This document shows positions 5,259 to 6,182 of a DNA stretch of 6,182 nt, piece after piece (position 1 is the stretch's first letter; the number at the start of each line of letters is the position of its first letter). Origin of the DNA: Sphingomonadales bacterium UBA7473 (GTDB taxonomy: Bacteria > Pseudomonadota > Alphaproteobacteria > Sphingomonadales > Sphingomonadaceae); the NCBI GenBank assembly GCA_002478575.1, contig DLOX01000286.1, positions 1-6,182 on the forward strand. Reading direction: 5' to 3'. The notes under the pieces were generated by a model. That model did not search any database, was not told the DNA's origin, and saw only the letters and a program-made list of their open reading frames with translations. Position numbers and translations under genes: made by a program.

Positions 5259-6182
5259 ATTTGGAGCTCGCCAAACTGGGCAACCGTCAAAGGGACATTG
5301 CTCTGCTTGCATCACTCCTTGGCGGCACTGAGGGTGACACGCGCTTGGTTGGCGGCTGCGTGCGCGATGGTTTGCTTGGACTTCCCGTCAATGACATTGA
5401 TCTCGCGACACGGCTTTTGCCCGAAGAGGTGATGGAGCGCCTGAAGGCTGCGAAGATCAAGGTGATTCCAACGGGCTTGGCGCATGGCACCGTGACGGCG
5501 GTAACACATGGTCATCCGGTAGAGATCACAACGCTTCGCCGTGACGTATCGACGGATGGCCGCCATGCAACGATTGCCTACACAGACGATTGGCAAGAGG
5601 ATGCGGCCCGGCGCGACTTTACGATCAATGCGCTGTCTGCCGATATGGTCAGCGGAGAAGTTTATGATTATTTTGGCGGGCTAGACGATCTGGAGGTCCG
5701 CACCGTTCGCTTCATTGGCGATGCGAACCAGCGGATCAAAGAAGATCATTTGCGTATCCTGCGCTTCTTTCGCTTCCACGCCCGCTTTGGGTCTGAAGCT
5801 ATTGACGAGACCAGCCTGAACGCTTGCGCGACCCACGCCAATAGCTTGATGGCCTTGTCTCGCGAGCGCATAGCAGATGAATTGTTCAAGCTGCTTAGCT
5901 TGCCCAACCCTGCGCCAACTATTCAGCTGATGTTGGACCATGGCATTTTCTTGCCAGTTCTTCCCGAGATTGGAGCCGAAGCGCCGGTGGCTTTGGCCCG
6001 ACTGGTCGAGCGAGAACAAGCGCAAGGCGTTCCCGGCGATCCCACACGGAGGCTCGCCGCTCTGCTGCCTGCTGATCCTGACTTGGCCTTTGACATTGCC
6101 AATCGCTTGAAATGTTCAAACCATCGCCGCAAGCGGCTGAGCCTTGCCGCAGGAAGAGTGGATAGCGATGGCAAAGACACGC
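5252..6182 (+). CDS. cca: CCA tRNA nucleotidyltransferase, class II (3' end cut off by window edge)
   Basis: The enzyme adds or repairs the 3' CCA end of tRNAs from CTP and ATP without a nucleic-acid template. The 310 residues present hold the whole catalytic head. GGCVRDGLLGLPVNDIDLAT (34-53) carries the two metal-binding aspartates D48 and D50. LRRDVSTDGRHA (95-106) and ARRDFTINALS (119-129) form the ribose/nucleotide motifs. The base-selecting EDxxR is E164-D165 to R168 in KEDHLRILRFFRFHARFG. RERIADELFKLL (204-215) opens the tRNA-binding helical part. The rest of the C-terminal domain lies beyond the window. The start is ATG 5252, overlapping the nudix gene by seven bases; GTG 5255, giving a GTGA overlap, is an alternative. 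A class II poly(A) polymerase shares these motifs and cannot be fully excluded, but the nudix neighbour and motif wording favour CCA addition. Confidence 0.94.
   Translation, partial: MVNLELAKLGNRQRDIALLASLLGGTEGDTRLVGGCVRDGLLGLPVNDIDLATRLLPEEVMERLKAAKIKVIPTGLAHGTVTAVTHGHPVEITTLRRDVSTDGRHATIAYTDDWQEDAARRDFTINALSADMVSGEVYDYFGGLDDLEVRTVRFIGDANQRIKEDHLRILRFFRFHARFGSEAIDETSLNACATHANSLMALSRERIADELFKLLSLPNPAPTIQLMLDHGIFLPVLPEIGAEAPVALARLVEREQAQGVPGDPTRRLAALLPADPDLAFDIANRLKCSNHRRKRLSLAAGRVDSDGKDT

Noticed and set aside
5681..6180. Minus-strand ORFs opposite the CCA transferase
   Set aside because: The plus strand encodes continuous class II nucleotidyltransferase motifs, and the antisense frames lack motifs.
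1..6182. CRISPR arrays, tRNA or rRNA genes, insertion sequences, integrases, toxin-antitoxin or defence genes
   Set aside because: No spaced direct repeats, cloverleaf-like arms, transposase motifs or terminal inverted repeats were seen. All sizeable coding capacity is taken by housekeeping-type genes.

Overview
The window looks like ordinary chromosome from an alphaproteobacterium, most likely a member of the Sphingomonadales (Sphingomonas, Sphingopyxis or Erythrobacter-like). This rests on the TonB type (short, very proline-rich, with a paired-cysteine C-terminal domain), the tonB-exbB order, the DUF1285 / CoA pyrophosphatase / CCA-transferase gene string, and moderate-to-high GC with tightly packed genes. 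The placement is from family resemblance by eye, not from a search.

Left part, minus strand (1-1196): tonB is followed by exbB, which runs off the left edge of the window. Together they encode part of the proton-motive-force transducer that powers TonB-dependent outer-membrane receptors. Across a 238-base divergent spacer (1197-1434) lies a plus-strand gene for an unrecognised, probably exported protein (1435-2301).

Middle (2298-3427, minus strand): folB (dihydroneopterin aldolase) is followed by a FolM/PTR1-like pteridine reductase. The two overlap by four bases (GTGA), so they form a two-gene pterin/folate unit. The reductase stop codon overlaps the stop codon of the convergent exported-protein gene, so there is no spacer between those two transcription units.

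Right part, plus strand (3557-6182): a GNAT acetyltransferase, a DUF1285 protein, a NudL-type CoA pyrophosphatase and a CCA-adding tRNA nucleotidyltransferase lie head to tail. Spacing is 11 bases and then two short overlaps (ATGA, and 7 or 4 bases), so this is very probably one operon. The last gene is cut by the right edge.

I saw no tRNA or rRNA, no mobile element, no CRISPR array, no recombinase and no sign of recent transfer. No gene-free stretch exceeds 300 bases. The best candidates for a second look are the folB-folM pair, the unknown exported protein opposite tonB, and the unexplained linkage of DUF1285 to the nudix and CCA genes. I found no convincing new system.
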